Below the pieces are notes generated by a model. It was not told the origin of the DNA. It made no database searches and worked only from the letters and a program-made list of their open reading frames with translations. 64,000 nt of DNA from Blasia pusilla (lineage: Eukaryota; Marchantiophyta; Marchantiopsida; Blasiales): assembly GCA_050084515.1 (NCBI GenBank), contig CM114272.1:4712001-4776000 (forward strand), written 5' to 3'. The position numbers and the translations under genes are program-made. Shown here one piece after another: positions 43,180 to 54,000 of this stretch; position 1 is the first letter of the stretch; the number at the start of each line of letters is the position of its first letter.

Positions 43180-44480
43180 GTTCAAAGAACTCAAGGACCC
43201 AGCTTGACTGTAGCGTTTTGGAGTAGGGATTTATTTGATGATGAGGCAGAAAATTTGCTGAATATCTTTTTTTGTCTTGTCGAATATGATCGTCTATGTA
43301 CTCTAAGGACTTCTATTTTGCAACCCGTCGGATTTCCACGGCTTGCAACTTTTCACTTTTTGACCACTCCATCTTTTTAACCACTTTGAGGCAACTTGTC
43401 GAATTCCGACAGGTTGGCTGGGTGAGTGATCGGACTCTTTCCGTGCAAGTCCAACTTTATAGGCATTCTGGCGGGCTTCTTCACTTTGGCACCTTCCCCT
43501 AGTATCGTCAAGCAAGGCGTAGACTTCTTCTCTTCTCTAAGACGAGTTGGATTCCTACTACCTGTTGGATTGCCATCATGGTATTTCCAAGGACGGAGCA
43601 TATATTGATACAGGATGGGTGTCACATTGCAGAGCGTACAAGATATACTCCTGAGGAAGGCGGTGGAAATCAAATCAGGTTACATGGGACCGTTATGGTG
43701 TACCTAGGGGGGGCCAAGGCTCTCTAATTCGCCAACATTTTCGATCCCCGTCTACAATTGGCCAAAGGAGCCACTTGTATCCCACGACATTCCTTTTGTA
43801 CAAGAACCTAGAAGAGTTAGGAGTAAATGTTGTAGATGACGAGGCTAAAGAAATCATAGACTAGATCAAATATACATTTCTGAACTTCCTTCGGATGTAA
43901 TAAAGGACAAGATTTTTTCAAACGATAATGGTGTTTGTAAAAGTTTGTTGAATATTTTTTTTGGACTTGTCGATTGTATTTGTCTAGCTACTCAGAATGT
44001 TTATTTTGCAACCCGTCTTATTCCGACGGGTTGCAACTTTTCACTTTTTCACCAATGCAACTTTTCAACCCTTTCCAAGCAAGTTGTCGGATTCCGACAG
44101 GTTGGCTGCTTGAGTGATCAAACTCTTTCCCTAGAAGACCAAATTCTGAGGCATTGTGGCGGGCTTCTTCACTTTTGGCTTGTTCCCCTAGTATTGTCAA
44201 ACCAGTCATAAGCTTCTTGTCTTCTCTAAGACGTGCTGGATTCCTAAAGCCTGTCGAATTTCCATTTCGGATTCCAAACCAGTTGGATCTTCGTGGGTAC
44301 ATGGTGGAATGGAATCACTTCTCAAAATATTTCCTTTGTTATGGTGAGTTTTCTTGCAAGGGGTGCAAGCCATCTGATTCCGACGGGTTGCAACATTTGC
44401 AACCTATAAAATTTGGACGGATTGGGAGGGCTACAGCTTCTCGGTTTCTCAAATTTAGGATCTAAATGAAGGGACATCAG
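43180..44480 (+). pseudogene. Element C 3' region
   Basis: It contains the segment homologous to element A 3' exon (about 43579-43865: G-C-H-I-A-E-R-T-R-Y-T-P-E-E-G-G-G), now broken by frameshifts. Dyads lie at 43318-43347, 43390-43418, 44008-44034, 44079-44105 and 44365-44394. Two partial duplications carry GATGTAATAAAGGACAAG. The right end is undefined. Confidence 0.5.
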
Positions 44481-45185
44481 TTCCTCTTTACTCCAGACAA
44501 CTAACAATATTTTGGTTTAATTATCGTCTCATGTGTTCACATTTCACAAAGTTGGTCTTTATTTGAACCTTTCATTGAGATGAGATTGCTACTTCTGGTC
44601 AAATTATTTGCCAATGGTCCTCCAACAAAAATACCCCTAGGCACAGCTTATAGTAGACTGAGACAGGCAATGTGAAGAAACTTAGGCTCATATGGAGAGT
44701 GATGGAAAAATGTTTGTAGTGGTCTTATGATGTCTACTTATTTTTTGCCCCCAGGAAAAAGGAGGTTTCTTTAGGCCCAAATGTGGACCACTACCTACTC
44801 TCTTCTAAAGATTTCATGAATTTGAAAGCAAACAAAAATTTCGAGTATGTCAAAATTTTTTGAAGAGAAGAGGCGGATTTGGCCCTTTTTTTTAAGAGAG
44901 ACTCTCCTCTCTTCCTCTCGTCCTCTCGTCCTCTCCTCTCTTCCTCCCGTCCTCTCCTCTCTTCCTCTCTCCTGCCAGAATACCAGCCCCCAAAAATCCC
45001 TAGTGAACATTAACTATGGCTTTGAATTCCCGGAACCAATTCCAAGAGAGAATTGGGATGAATGACTCCGGTAAATCCATCGGCAAGAATTGCTATCTAC
45101 ACTCGGTGTTTCCTATCAATAACGGAACACATTTTCTTTATACTTGCGTGGATCCTTGAGCAAACCAAACTAATAAGGGCTCAAC
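44481..45185. other. Non-coding, with CT-rich tract
   Basis: No gene seen. 44890-44972 is a nearly pure CTCTTCCTCTCGTC-type pyrimidine tract, the complement in character of 22270-22320. Confidence 0.5.
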
Positions 45186-45189
45186 TATC

Positions 45190-46567
45190 TTGGTTACAGT
45201 AAGCCCAAGACTCTTACTCTCTCATCTATTCATCACATTCACATTAGCCTCCATGTCCAACAAGAAATACATATCTTGCCCTTTAATGGACAAGTGCACC
45301 CATGGCAAACATCTATTCACTGCAGTACCAAGTTCAGGCATACTTGATCCGAATTCAAACTCGCCTTCAATGGTTTTAGTGTCGCCGATGGCATCTTGCC
45401 AATCCGGTTCACCTGCATGCTTGCCATCAATGAAGAATGGAGCAGCGTTCAGGCATTCCTTCACAAAATGTCCCACCGGGCCACACAAAAAACACCGACG
45501 TGCATCAGACACAGCGGGCATCACCAAAGATCTGCCCGTCGCCGAAGCCAAATTCGCTCGGGTTCCAGATCTTGGTGTCTTAGATATGGCTAGCGCGCCT
45601 GTGTTTCGCCTGCGTCTGGGCGACCTGGTTCTGAACTGACCCCACCGTTGAACCTCCAGATCTAGCGCACGGTGGCAAGGCACCGGATCCCCGCATTGTA
45701 GTGCTAGATTTCTCGGCTCTTCCGTGGCCTTGAATGTGGCCGTTGACTTTTTTTGAATTTTCCATCATCTGGTTGGTTTGAACTCGCGTGCTGTTGGTCT
45801 AGTTGTCGCCAAACCAGCGTGCTCTTGCCGTGCGAATTCCACATTCTCCAACTTCTTAAACACGGCTTCCAACAGTAACTCATCCCCCCACTCTTCCACC
45901 TTCATGGCATAGGAGTGTTGTAACCCTGCGGTGAACCGAAATCGCCTCTCTCCCACATTCATCATTCCCGCAAGATTCGCGAGGTGACCCAACTCAAATA
46001 TGTAATCCCGAAAACTCCCGGTCCGACATAAAGCCTTTAGCGCCATCCGTCTAAGCACATATTCATTGGCGGGCACTAGCTGCGCCCAAATCAAGTGCTT
46101 CGGCTCCTCTCATGTGCTAATGGGCGGATGTGCGGCCCCTTTACGTTCGCGTTGCACCGCCATTAACCATCAACGCGCCATGTCTTCTAAGCAGAAACAT
46201 GCGTACGTGAACCACCTTGCAAAATACTGTAGATACAACGACATAGCCAATTCCCATGATTCAAAAAACTCAGGTCCCACTCTCCATTATAGAGAGGCGG
46301 TTCCGTCGGCTTTGGCCACCACAGCCCGCGTCTCTCACCTTGAACCTGTGCGCCAAGGGATATGGAATGGGGAGGGGAATTTGGCGGATCTGTAGCTACA
46401 CGACCCACAGGTTCAATTGCTGTGACAGGCTCTCAAGGCGTCGTTGCCGCCTCACTCACATTGTCCAACATGGCTTGGCGCAGCTACTCTAGCTCATCCT
46501 CACGTTCTTTGAGTCTGATTTCGAGGGCTTCTCTTTGAGTTTCCGCCTGTGCTAGTTGATGTTCCAT
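45190..46567 (-). pseudogene. LTR-retrotransposon gag and protease start
   Basis: On the minus strand the gag starts at about 46567 (MEHQLAQAETQREALEIRLK), a coiled-coil N-terminus with two stops. W-P-K-P-T-E-P-P-L-Y-N-G-E-W-D follows, then frame 45765-46094 with L-C-R-T-G-S-F-R-D-Y-I-F-E-L-G-H-L-A, the usual gag capsid block. Frame 45222-45683 has a CCHC knuckle (C-F-L-C-G-P-V-G-H-F-V-K-E-C) and then L-S-I-K-G-Q-D-M-Y-F-L-L-D-M-E-A-N. The last is a protease strand with D-M-E-A replacing D-T/S-G-A. The type is most likely Ty3/gypsy. No RT follows, so only the 5' coding part remains. Confidence 0.7.
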
Positions 46568-46842
46568 CTCTGATCTTGATCCACGGAATCATGTGTGCAC
46601 CATTGATCTTCTCGAGTCTAGATCTGGTGCTTGCAATCACCGAGCAACACCACAAGCACAACTACAAGATGCAACACTTCATCACTCAAAATCCTGGCCT
46701 GCCACCAAACCTCTCGGAGTTTGGCTCCCACTCACACTCTCTGTGAAGGGCTCGGTTCTCCGCATTAAGAGCAATCAGGAAGGACACTCATATCTCACCA
46801 ACCAATCTGACACTCTAATCAAACTTGAGATTCGGCTTGACC
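46568..46842 (-). other. Leader upstream of the gag remnant
   Basis: Presumed retroelement leader, with a TGGATCAAGATCAGAG-like stretch just before the gag start on the minus strand. No gene. Confidence 0.3.
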
Positions 46843-46884
46843 CTAAACCCTAAACCCTTCCTAAACCCTTCCTAAACCCTGATC
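46843..46884. repeat. Short telomere-like repeat
   Basis: ACCCTAAACCCTAAACCC, followed by two CTTCCTAAACCC variants. This is the plant telomere unit CCCTAAA in an interstitial position, upstream of a gag remnant. It could be a telobox. Confidence 0.75.
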
Positions 46885-47676
46885 TCATGGCTTGTAGACT
46901 TCATTTATTATTATAGACGGCTCATGTCTAACTGGCATCCAAATGGAACCTACCACTCTAATTTGTCAAGATGATCTATCATTTCCGGTGTACCCCTTAC
47001 ATATTCTCACTCATGTTAGAAGGCACATTGACATACAAGATTACGCTCCTCTTATTCCAGACAAAGTTAACTCATAAAGGAAAGGCGAGCCGTCGCTAAT
47101 TGCCGTCGCTAACAAACTGAAATCCATTTTGAAAAGCCATCCCCACACACGAAAAGAGACCATATGGTCCTGTGATATGCCTTCCAAGTCAAGCCAATAT
47201 TTGTCCGGCCTTTTGTCAATGCTCTCGGATATTCTTTGCGTGCAGTAGTTATCTCGCCTTAAATTAAAAATTAGCCAATATTAGCCAATATTAGTAGCAT
47301 AGGTGCTTTCTAAAAACATATAGGTCTAAGCTTGGCCAGGAAGAAGATACGACTGGATATAGTCCTCGATGCCTTTTCACACATAAAATGTTTCGTAGAA
47401 GGGTCCTCTAATATCTGAACACATTCCTGGTTCCGGAGCCGTTGACATCCATATGGCAAAAACCAAGAAGTAAAAGAGATTGGTAAGATTTTGAAAAGTT
47501 GGCAGATCAGGGAATGCCATACATTGGTAGGGAGAGAGTCTACAACTCCTTATCCCGAATCTAGCTCTCTACGCAGCCCACATATCGAAGCTAAGGCAAT
47601 CCTGCACATGCTTGACACCATATGAGTCATCAACTCGGTACTTGCTGGCCACCTACTCACAATACAGCTGCCATTG
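46885..47676. other. Intergenic, 3' flank of dirigent-like gene 4
   Basis: No gene. 47340-47670 is similar to 61700-61960, the 3' flank of gene 9 (GAATGCCATACATTGGTAGGGAGAG, AATCTAGCTCTCT), so these two genes were duplicated together with their flanks. Confidence 0.6.
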
Positions 47677-48282
47677 CTAGTTCAATTCAGACCGGTCATC
47701 ATTGATCTGGACTTCTCCGACCACCCTGTAAGCATCTCCGCCACGAACCCTCTCGTATCTCACGGTACCGCGAGCACCAGCAAGTCCTCCGCTTCCACCG
47801 ACGATGGCGAGCTCCTGGTTGCTCTGGTCTTCACCGTTCTCTAAGTTCCACAGACCACGGATGTGAAGCTGAGCATTGGCTAATCTCCTTCCCTGATCAG
47901 AATGGTCTCCTTGGTCGCTGATCTCCACGTCCTTGAACTGGATGCTAGAAACCTCGTGAACCTGGTTCTGGTTGGCGTAGAAGTAGAGACCGCTGACGGT
48001 GGCTTGGTGCTCGGAGTTGCGATCCTCTGTCTTGGTCGCCCTGTTGGAGAACACGACCCCCCTGCCGGCCTCTCTGTCCCTGCCGTTGTCCCTTCCATCG
48101 TCTGATCTGGGTCCGAAAACGTCCACCTCATTGGAATCGCGATCAGAATCTCCATCATCAGCCTGCTGCTGATATATCTCGAAGCGGATGGTCTGGGCTT
48201 CACGTCTGTCTGCTTGCGCCACGCACAAGCTGGCGACCATCACGCATCCGGCCAGAATCAAGAGCATGTTACCGCGGGCCAT
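47677..48282 (-). CDS. Dirigent-like secreted protein 4
   Basis: The product is 201 residues, start ATG 48280-48282 (MARGNMLLILAGCVMVASLC signal peptide). The barrel blocks R-F-E-I-Y-Q-Q-Q-A-D-D-G, G-L-Y-F-Y-A-N-Q-N-Q-V-H-E-V and L-H-I-R-G-L-W-N-L are present, together with the signature A-I-V-G-G-S-G-G-L-A-G-A-R-G. It is closest to gene 9 and to the N-terminal part of pseudogene 7. It is divergent from gene 5, with about 1.5 kb between the two TATA-to-TATA leaders and start codons. It lies at the outer end of the left arm of the large inverted repeat. It is inferred to be an extracellular phenoxy-radical coupling protein. Confidence 0.75.
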   Translation of the reverse strand: MARGNMLLILAGCVMVASLCVAQADRREAQTIRFEIYQQQADDGDSDRDSNEVDVFGPRSDDGRDNGRDREAGRGVVFSNRATKTEDRNSEHQATVSGLYFYANQNQVHEVSSIQFKDVEISDQGDHSDQGRRLANAQLHIRGLWNLENGEDQSNQELAIVGGSGGLAGARGTVRYERVRGGDAYRVVGEVQINDDRSELN

Positions 48283-48292
48283 GGTGACAAAT

Positions 48293-48774
48293 CTGCAGGC
48301 GGACGTAAGGCTGGACAAGCGTGTGACTAGAAATAATCACGGCCATTGAAGCTAAACACAATGTCGTAGACCTTCACCGGACTAGAATCGAGTGTTGACC
48401 TCAGCTTCATATTCTTCAAACATTCAAACATACAGAACTGTCATGGAGGACAAACCAATCGATATACAAAATCAACCTAGGATACCAAGAGTTGCTTGAA
48501 AAATGTGGTTATCTTTATGGAAGAACACATGCCGATACCATGCCCAAGTGTGGTAAGAAGGCTCAATTCCAATGCTGCAGCTAGAATAGCTCTCTTTCGT
48601 GATTTACATTCAGATTTAAGCGTCTCTTTCTTGAACTAGTGACGACATCGACGAATTGGGCTCAACCAGCAAACAAGTTATCGAACACCTAATTATATCG
48701 GTCTTGTACACCTTCGCAAAATCCACATCTACTGCGTCCATCCATCCATCAAAGATAGAGAAAGGGGTACTTAC
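48293..48774 (-). other. 5' UTR intron of dirigent-like gene 4
   Basis: Donor CGCTT|GTAAGT (48774), acceptor CCGCCTGCAG (48293), 482 bp, ending 10 bp before the start codon. Homologous introns are at 57619-58131 and 62608-63050. Confidence 0.7.
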
Positions 48775-48849
48775 AAGCGTATGATTGCGGATTTAGGTGG
48801 ATCTCCGAAGCGCAACTGGAACTGGTGAATTGCATCTGATCTTGACGGT

Positions 48850-48857
48850 TATTTATA
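48850..48857 (-). promoter_or_regulatory. TATA box of dirigent-like gene 4
   Basis: TATAAATA, followed by ACCGTCAAGATCAGATGCAA and the first exon. Identical in layout to 57536-57543 and 63127-63134. Confidence 0.65.
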
Positions 48858-49625
48858 CGGACTCCGCTCATGGGCGCGTGGTACGTGCTGACACGAGTAG
48901 ATAATGTCAGTTCGCTAAGAAACCAAGGGCATGTGCACAAAATACGTGGCACATACTTTTACAAGTGAGGCCCAGATACAGGAGTACGGCATGTATGGCA
49001 CCAAATCTTCGAATACTCCGAGAAATCTTCTTAAGATAAGTTCTGTGATAACGGATAGGCTGGATCCGCGACCTATGAGAAATTGCCGGTTTTAATGTGC
49101 CTGGAAGTACCGGACGTAAGTCGTCCATCCAACGATATGCCTCCCGTCCAAGGATTCATTAAAAGAATGTTTCTGTTCTCACCGGATGGCGGAGTAGTAA
49201 ACTCTGTACGGGGAAAAAACATCAAATAAAAGGGAAAATATAAGAAACCCGTCGGGAAGTTTACCGAAGCGTGTAAAGAACTAAGAACTAAACTAATGGG
49301 TTAATTGGAGTAAGCCCGCGGGCCACTCCAGCTACAGCTGAGGTTAAGAAAAGAACAGATTGAAACCTGGCTGAGGTGCAACCAAGAATGTTGTAAATCT
49401 GGGTCTGGGCTTGACTACTCATAGGATCAATCCAAGTCAGTCATGGAGTTGTAAGGAGGGATATTTCACTCCCAGCACAAATAGGAAAGAACCTGATGAA
49501 GGAATCCTTTTGCTACTATAAGTGAAAGCTGGCCGTTGGGATATCCCAATGACTCTATTTTCTATGCAACGGTCGGAAGAAGACTAAGCTATCAGAAACT
49601 CTCAATCTGAGAAGATTAATTTGAA

Positions 49626-49666
49626 GAAAGTAACGGCGCGTGAGAATCTCACGCGCCGTTACTTTC
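49626..49666. promoter_or_regulatory. 41-bp perfect CGCG palindrome, left
   Basis: The arms of 20 bp (49626-49645 and 49647-49666) are exact reverse complements around a single central A. Each arm holds GTAACGGCGCGTGAGA. It lies 100 bp upstream of the gene 5 TATA box, inside the gene 4/gene 5 divergent promoter. Related dyads are at 40568-40610, 56717-56757 and 63971 onwards. Confidence 0.9.
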
Positions 49667-49765
49667 GGTTGTGACGAGTGGACGGACTTCTACTCGTAGC
49701 AACACGTATCATGGAAGGGGGAATATACTACTCTTGGTTTGCACGAGCACAAGACCGGAGTCAGC

Positions 49766-49772
49766 ATAAATA
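49766..49772 (+). promoter_or_regulatory. TATA box of dirigent-like gene 5
   Basis: ATAAATA, followed by CCCGTTGAGATACGATACAA and the leader exon. The same element sits at 56611-56617 for gene 6. Confidence 0.6.
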
Positions 49773-49847
49773 CCCGTTGAGATACGATACAATTCATCAC
49801 TTGTACTTCAGCTTCCAGGAACTTTCTGAATCATTGGACAGAAGCTT

Positions 49848-50430
49848 GTGGGTGAATTATCTCGAATCGATCTTGTGTATGCGTTGTAGAGATGAATAAC
49901 TATTCTATATCTGAGTCTAGACCAAATTTTATTACAGATGCTCATTGATTGTCATCCCTCTATATTTTGCTTAATTCGTCTATGCGATAACCGGTCCACT
50001 GTTTCACTCTTCACGTTGCAGAAGAGTTTCTAGTTTCTAGATTTCCAGTCTCCTTCTCCACACACTCTGCTTCAACATTCTAGATAGGTTGTTTCCTTCA
50101 TTAATCTCTGCTCATTTTTAACCCCGCGCTGCATGGCTGTTGATGAGAATTTCCACTGGCATGGAGTTTAGTTTTACGAGGTCTTTACACTTCAAGAGGA
50201 CGTGACGTGAGATTAATTTCCATTCCAGTTCATTTTTGCGTGTTTTATACCTTGCCCAAGAGTGCTCTATGTGAGATCAAAACTTAATTGAGTGAAGCAT
50301 TCCAGAGAACTTAACCTAGATACAATACGATCCATGATGTATTTGCTTGCCGTCTAGGAGTGCAGCATCGCTTTCTGTTTGTGAGGATGCAGGCACAACT
50401 TCAATCCTCACTAATCGTATGCTTGTGCAG
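49848..50430 (+). other. 5' UTR intron of dirigent-like gene 5
   Basis: Donor AAGCTT|GTGGGTG (an atypical GTGGG) and acceptor GCTTGTGCAG. It is 583 bp and ends 29 bp before the start codon. An alternative donor GTGAAT lies 4 bp downstream. Confidence 0.55.
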
Positions 50431-50459
50431 ATTCTAGCGTTTGTCACAGATTTGCAACC

Positions 50460-51059
50460 ATGACCCGAGGAACCATGGTCTTGATTCTGGCCGGCTGCTT
50501 AATGCTGGCCAGCGTGTGCTACGTGCAAGCTGACAGACGTGAAAGGCAGACCCTCCGCTTCGAAATATATGAGCAGGCCGATGGCGATTCTGATCGAGAT
50601 TCCAACGAGGTCGAAGTGTTCGGACCCAGATCCAACGGCGGCAGGGACAACGGCAGGGACAGAGACGCCGGCAGGGGTGTGGTGTACTCCAACAGGGCGA
50701 CCAAGAGGGAGGATCGCAGCTCGGAGCACCAAGCCACCGTCAGCGGTCTCTACTTCTACGCCAACGAGAACCAGGTTCATGAGGTTTCCAGCATCCAGTT
50801 CCAGGACGTGGAGATCAACGACCAGGGAGACAGATCTGACCAGGGTAGGAGATTCGCCAAGGCTCAGCTCCACCTCCGCGGTCTTTGGAACTTGGAGAAC
50901 GGTCAGGACCAGAGGAACCAGGAGCTCGCCATCGTCGGTGGAAGCGGGGGGCTAGCTGGTGCGCGGGGTACGGTGAGATACGAGAGGGTTCGTGGCGGAG
51001 ACGCTTACAGGGTGATCGGCGAGGTGGAGATTAATGATGACGGGTCTCAGTTGCATTAG
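50460..51059 (+). CDS. Dirigent-like secreted protein 5
   Basis: The product is 199 residues with a signal peptide MTRGTMVLILAGCLMLASVC and then A-D-R-R. It belongs to the subgroup lacking the extra Gln/Asp (E-Q-A-D-G-D-S). The loop D-N-G-R-D-R-D-A-G-R-G is short. It carries V-H-E-V-S-S-I-Q-F-Q-D-V-E, L-H-L-R-G-L-W-N-L and A-I-V-G-G-S-G-G-L-A-G-A-R-G. It differs from gene 6 at about five residues. Its 3' flank (from 51057) matches that of pseudogene 7 rather than gene 6, which points to exchange among copies. A secreted dirigent-type coupling role is inferred from the family. Confidence 0.78.
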   Translation: MTRGTMVLILAGCLMLASVCYVQADRRERQTLRFEIYEQADGDSDRDSNEVEVFGPRSNGGRDNGRDRDAGRGVVYSNRATKREDRSSEHQATVSGLYFYANENQVHEVSSIQFQDVEINDQGDRSDQGRRFAKAQLHLRGLWNLENGQDQRNQELAIVGGSGGLAGARGTVRYERVRGGDAYRVIGEVEINDDGSQLH

Positions 51060-54000
51060 TTGTTCCAAATGGCAACTCTAGATTGAGCGGCTGGCGAGTG
51101 AATCTCCCTATCCAGGACTTATTTCGGTCTGGGGGAGGATCCTACCATAGCTTCGATTCGTGGGTTGTGTAGAGATAGATCTAGATTCGTGTGAAGGATT
51201 TAACATGGTTTATCCCGATATGAGGCGTTCTCTAGAATCTGGCGCTTCTGCCAAGTGCCAGAAGTCTGGAGCCTTTTACCAGCTTCTGAAGAGAAAATAA
51301 ATCACGAATCACTTTCACTTCTCGCTTTGCGCTTTGTCACAGATATTCATCCAGCACTCTCCTGAGAAGTTGCATTGCGCCGGATCCTGCGCTCTGAATT
51401 CTCTTTACCACCTGGGAGACATACCAGAAGACCATATCACGATAGAATTTCTGAGCCTTTAACGAGCTGGCGAAACTCTTTTCGAGCTGTCCGGAGTTGT
51501 GATTCGCTTTCTATTTCTATTGTCTCTTTTTTTCGTGAATTTCCGTGTAGTTGGGTAAGGATTAAGACTAAGCTCACCGATTACGAGCTTGTCTGTAACG
51601 AGTAACCGTTTAATTTGTGGTCACGCACATCTGAGGTGAGATTAATACCAGCGGGAGCAATGTCAGCCCTCTATGAATCTCGAGAGCAACAAAAGGTGAC
51701 ACAAAGCTCCTTTTGTTACAAAACAGCATCGTAACATTAGGTTCTCTTCACTCGATGACAACGATTAGCAGTAAAGCATATGATTTTGGGGACTGGCCAT
51801 TAACTCATGGCCAAGTTTCTATTCTCGTCAGTAAAACTGATCTCTTCCGTCTGATGGATCTCGGATTCGTGAAGAACTCGAAGTCGGTGAGCACTTGTAA
51901 GTATATGTAGACCGAGAGTAATTGTTGCGTTGAATTCAACATTCTTTGGTGCATAATTCAAGGAAGAACTAAACAGAACTGGAAACGGTAGCTTCCATTT
52001 GATCTATGGATACACATAAACCAATCGTAAATAAATATATGCAGTCACAGAAATTCAACACGAGCTCGAACTATGCCGTTCACTCTCACACGCTTCTGAA
52101 GAAACACCGTTTGGCTCATCCAAGCTCAGGAATGCGTCTAGGAGCGTGGTTCCAATCGTTATCCTGATACATTTCCGGAGTTCCATATCCTCATATATTC
52201 TGCGGGTTGAATGAAGCTCTGGCGGGCTCAATGCAGCTGGATATGAAACTCCGGAAATAGAATATGCAAAATGTATACTCCATGCAAGAACATTGTAAAG
52301 AAATTCTTCTGAGTTCGCTCATTTGATACACACATCTTAGTTTGTTTTTTAAAAATCACAAGAACTGTTATGAGGGAATAAATTATGTGTTATAAATTAT
52401 GATTGGCAGCTAGCGATTGCAAGTTGCCTTTGGAAGTTTGTGTATACCAGGATGGATGAACGCGATTAGGTGGGTGAAGGTCCACATGGCTAAAGCACGC
52501 GTAATTATATCTGCTTGCCGGCCACACATTCAATCTCTTACAAAAATATCATTCCTCAAGTGTCAAAACTCATTATGAAACCCAAAGATGGATACATAAA
52601 TACCACAATTGGGAAGAAGATATGGAATTTTCTGTATCTAGAGAGGAAATTGATCCTCTGGTCGAGCAAATGCAATAAATCCATGCAATGCATCCCCGTG
52701 CACGGGGATCCCAATCCCAGCTGATTCAAGAAGCGTGTTATACGCAATGTCTCCACCAAGCACATGATGGGAAAAAAAGAAAAAGCTGGCCTTCTTGTTA
52801 TTACGTCCACCTAATATACCTACTATGCAGAAAATTCAATCTGAAGTGGACATTCAATCATGTCCAACCAGTAATGCTCCGATCCTTCCAAAGTAATCTC
52901 ACTTTATTCAAGATGATATGGTCAAGTACATTTCGTCTCCAATTTCCATAACAAGGGGAGAGCCGATATGGATATATTAACACTATATTCCAGCTATTTT
53001 CTAGTTCCAAATTCATCATACAATCTGCCATACAGGACTTTATACAATCTCGAACTCCAACTTGGTCATAGAATCTCCAAGAGGATTTAGCTTCACCACA
53101 TTGCTTCAACGGATGACAGCCCATTGATAGTAGGAAGCATTTTATTAAGCAAGAAGATATTGAAATTACCAAGCAAGAACATATTAGAATTACCGATCCT
53201 AGAGCCTTGCTGTCTTACTAAATCAAGTCTGCAAAATATCTGACCTTCTGCCTTTCCGGCGAGTACATGTTTGCTAAATCAACTCTTTAGGTAACAAAAT
53301 TTATTTTATTGAGGACTACTAAAGTTAGGATTTCTTGTTTACGATGCAAAGCACTCATTGTTTTTGAACATTTTTTTCTATTGCCAATCAATATTCATCC
53401 ACAATTTAAGAGGAGTTTGGTAGCCATATGGTCATCCACTATCTATCTACACCGGCAAGGCTGCAGCATTACTCACTCGGCATCTTTTAATCCTACTCAT
53501 TGTTTAGAGTTCAGATGATTTGATCACTAAAAGGGCTCCAGCTATCGAAATTACCCTCTTATAAGGCGAGGCTGTGTTAATCCTGCACTGGTTTCTCCTA
53601 TTGCGCATCTGTGGTCATCTCTTCATATAAGTCCCATTTGGATCCGTGGCATATGTTCCATTCCATTTGAAACACTACCTCGTGGTGAAAAATCTGGTCC
53701 TCGTGCTCTCGAAAGAATTCCTACTGTGATTCCTCTTCTTGCCACTGTCCTCCTCACCGCAATTACACCTTCAAGATATTGATGCTACTTTGGCACACAC
53801 CTTCTATTCTTCCACTATTTCTGCACACTAATTAAGGCGTTCCTCCTCGTTTTGATGAGAGTTTTATACTGTTAGCTCATACTCTCTCGCATTACATACT
53901 CTTCAAATACTGGAGCTCTACGAAATCACATTGAAGCAATGCATCATCTTGAAAGCTGCGGAACAGGGCGAAATCACACAAGTAACAAGTTACACGTCTA

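Larger units (their letters stand above)
48290..51075. repeat. Left arm of the large inverted repeat
   Basis: From the gene 4 leader through the divergent promoter to the end of gene 5, this matches 55305-58135 in reverse orientation. Gene 5 and gene 6 differ at only a handful of positions, and their 583-bp introns have equal length. The limits are judged by eye. Confidence 0.8.

Noticed and set aside
44890-44972. Polypurine tract of a retroelement
   Set aside because: The tract is over 80 bp of simple CT repeat, with no adjacent LTR start.
46843-46884. Chromosome end
   Set aside because: Only about 40 bp of degenerate telomere units, with unique genic sequence on both sides.
48907-49128. 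73-residue frame with copies at 57265-57486 and 63185-63406
   Set aside because: It lies in the duplicated divergent promoter upstream of genes 4, 7 and 9. The copies differ by changes with no sign of protein constraint.
49678-49899. 73-residue frame, repeated at 56484-56705
   Set aside because: It overlaps the TATA box, leader exon and donor of genes 5 and 6. Conservation comes from the inverted duplication.
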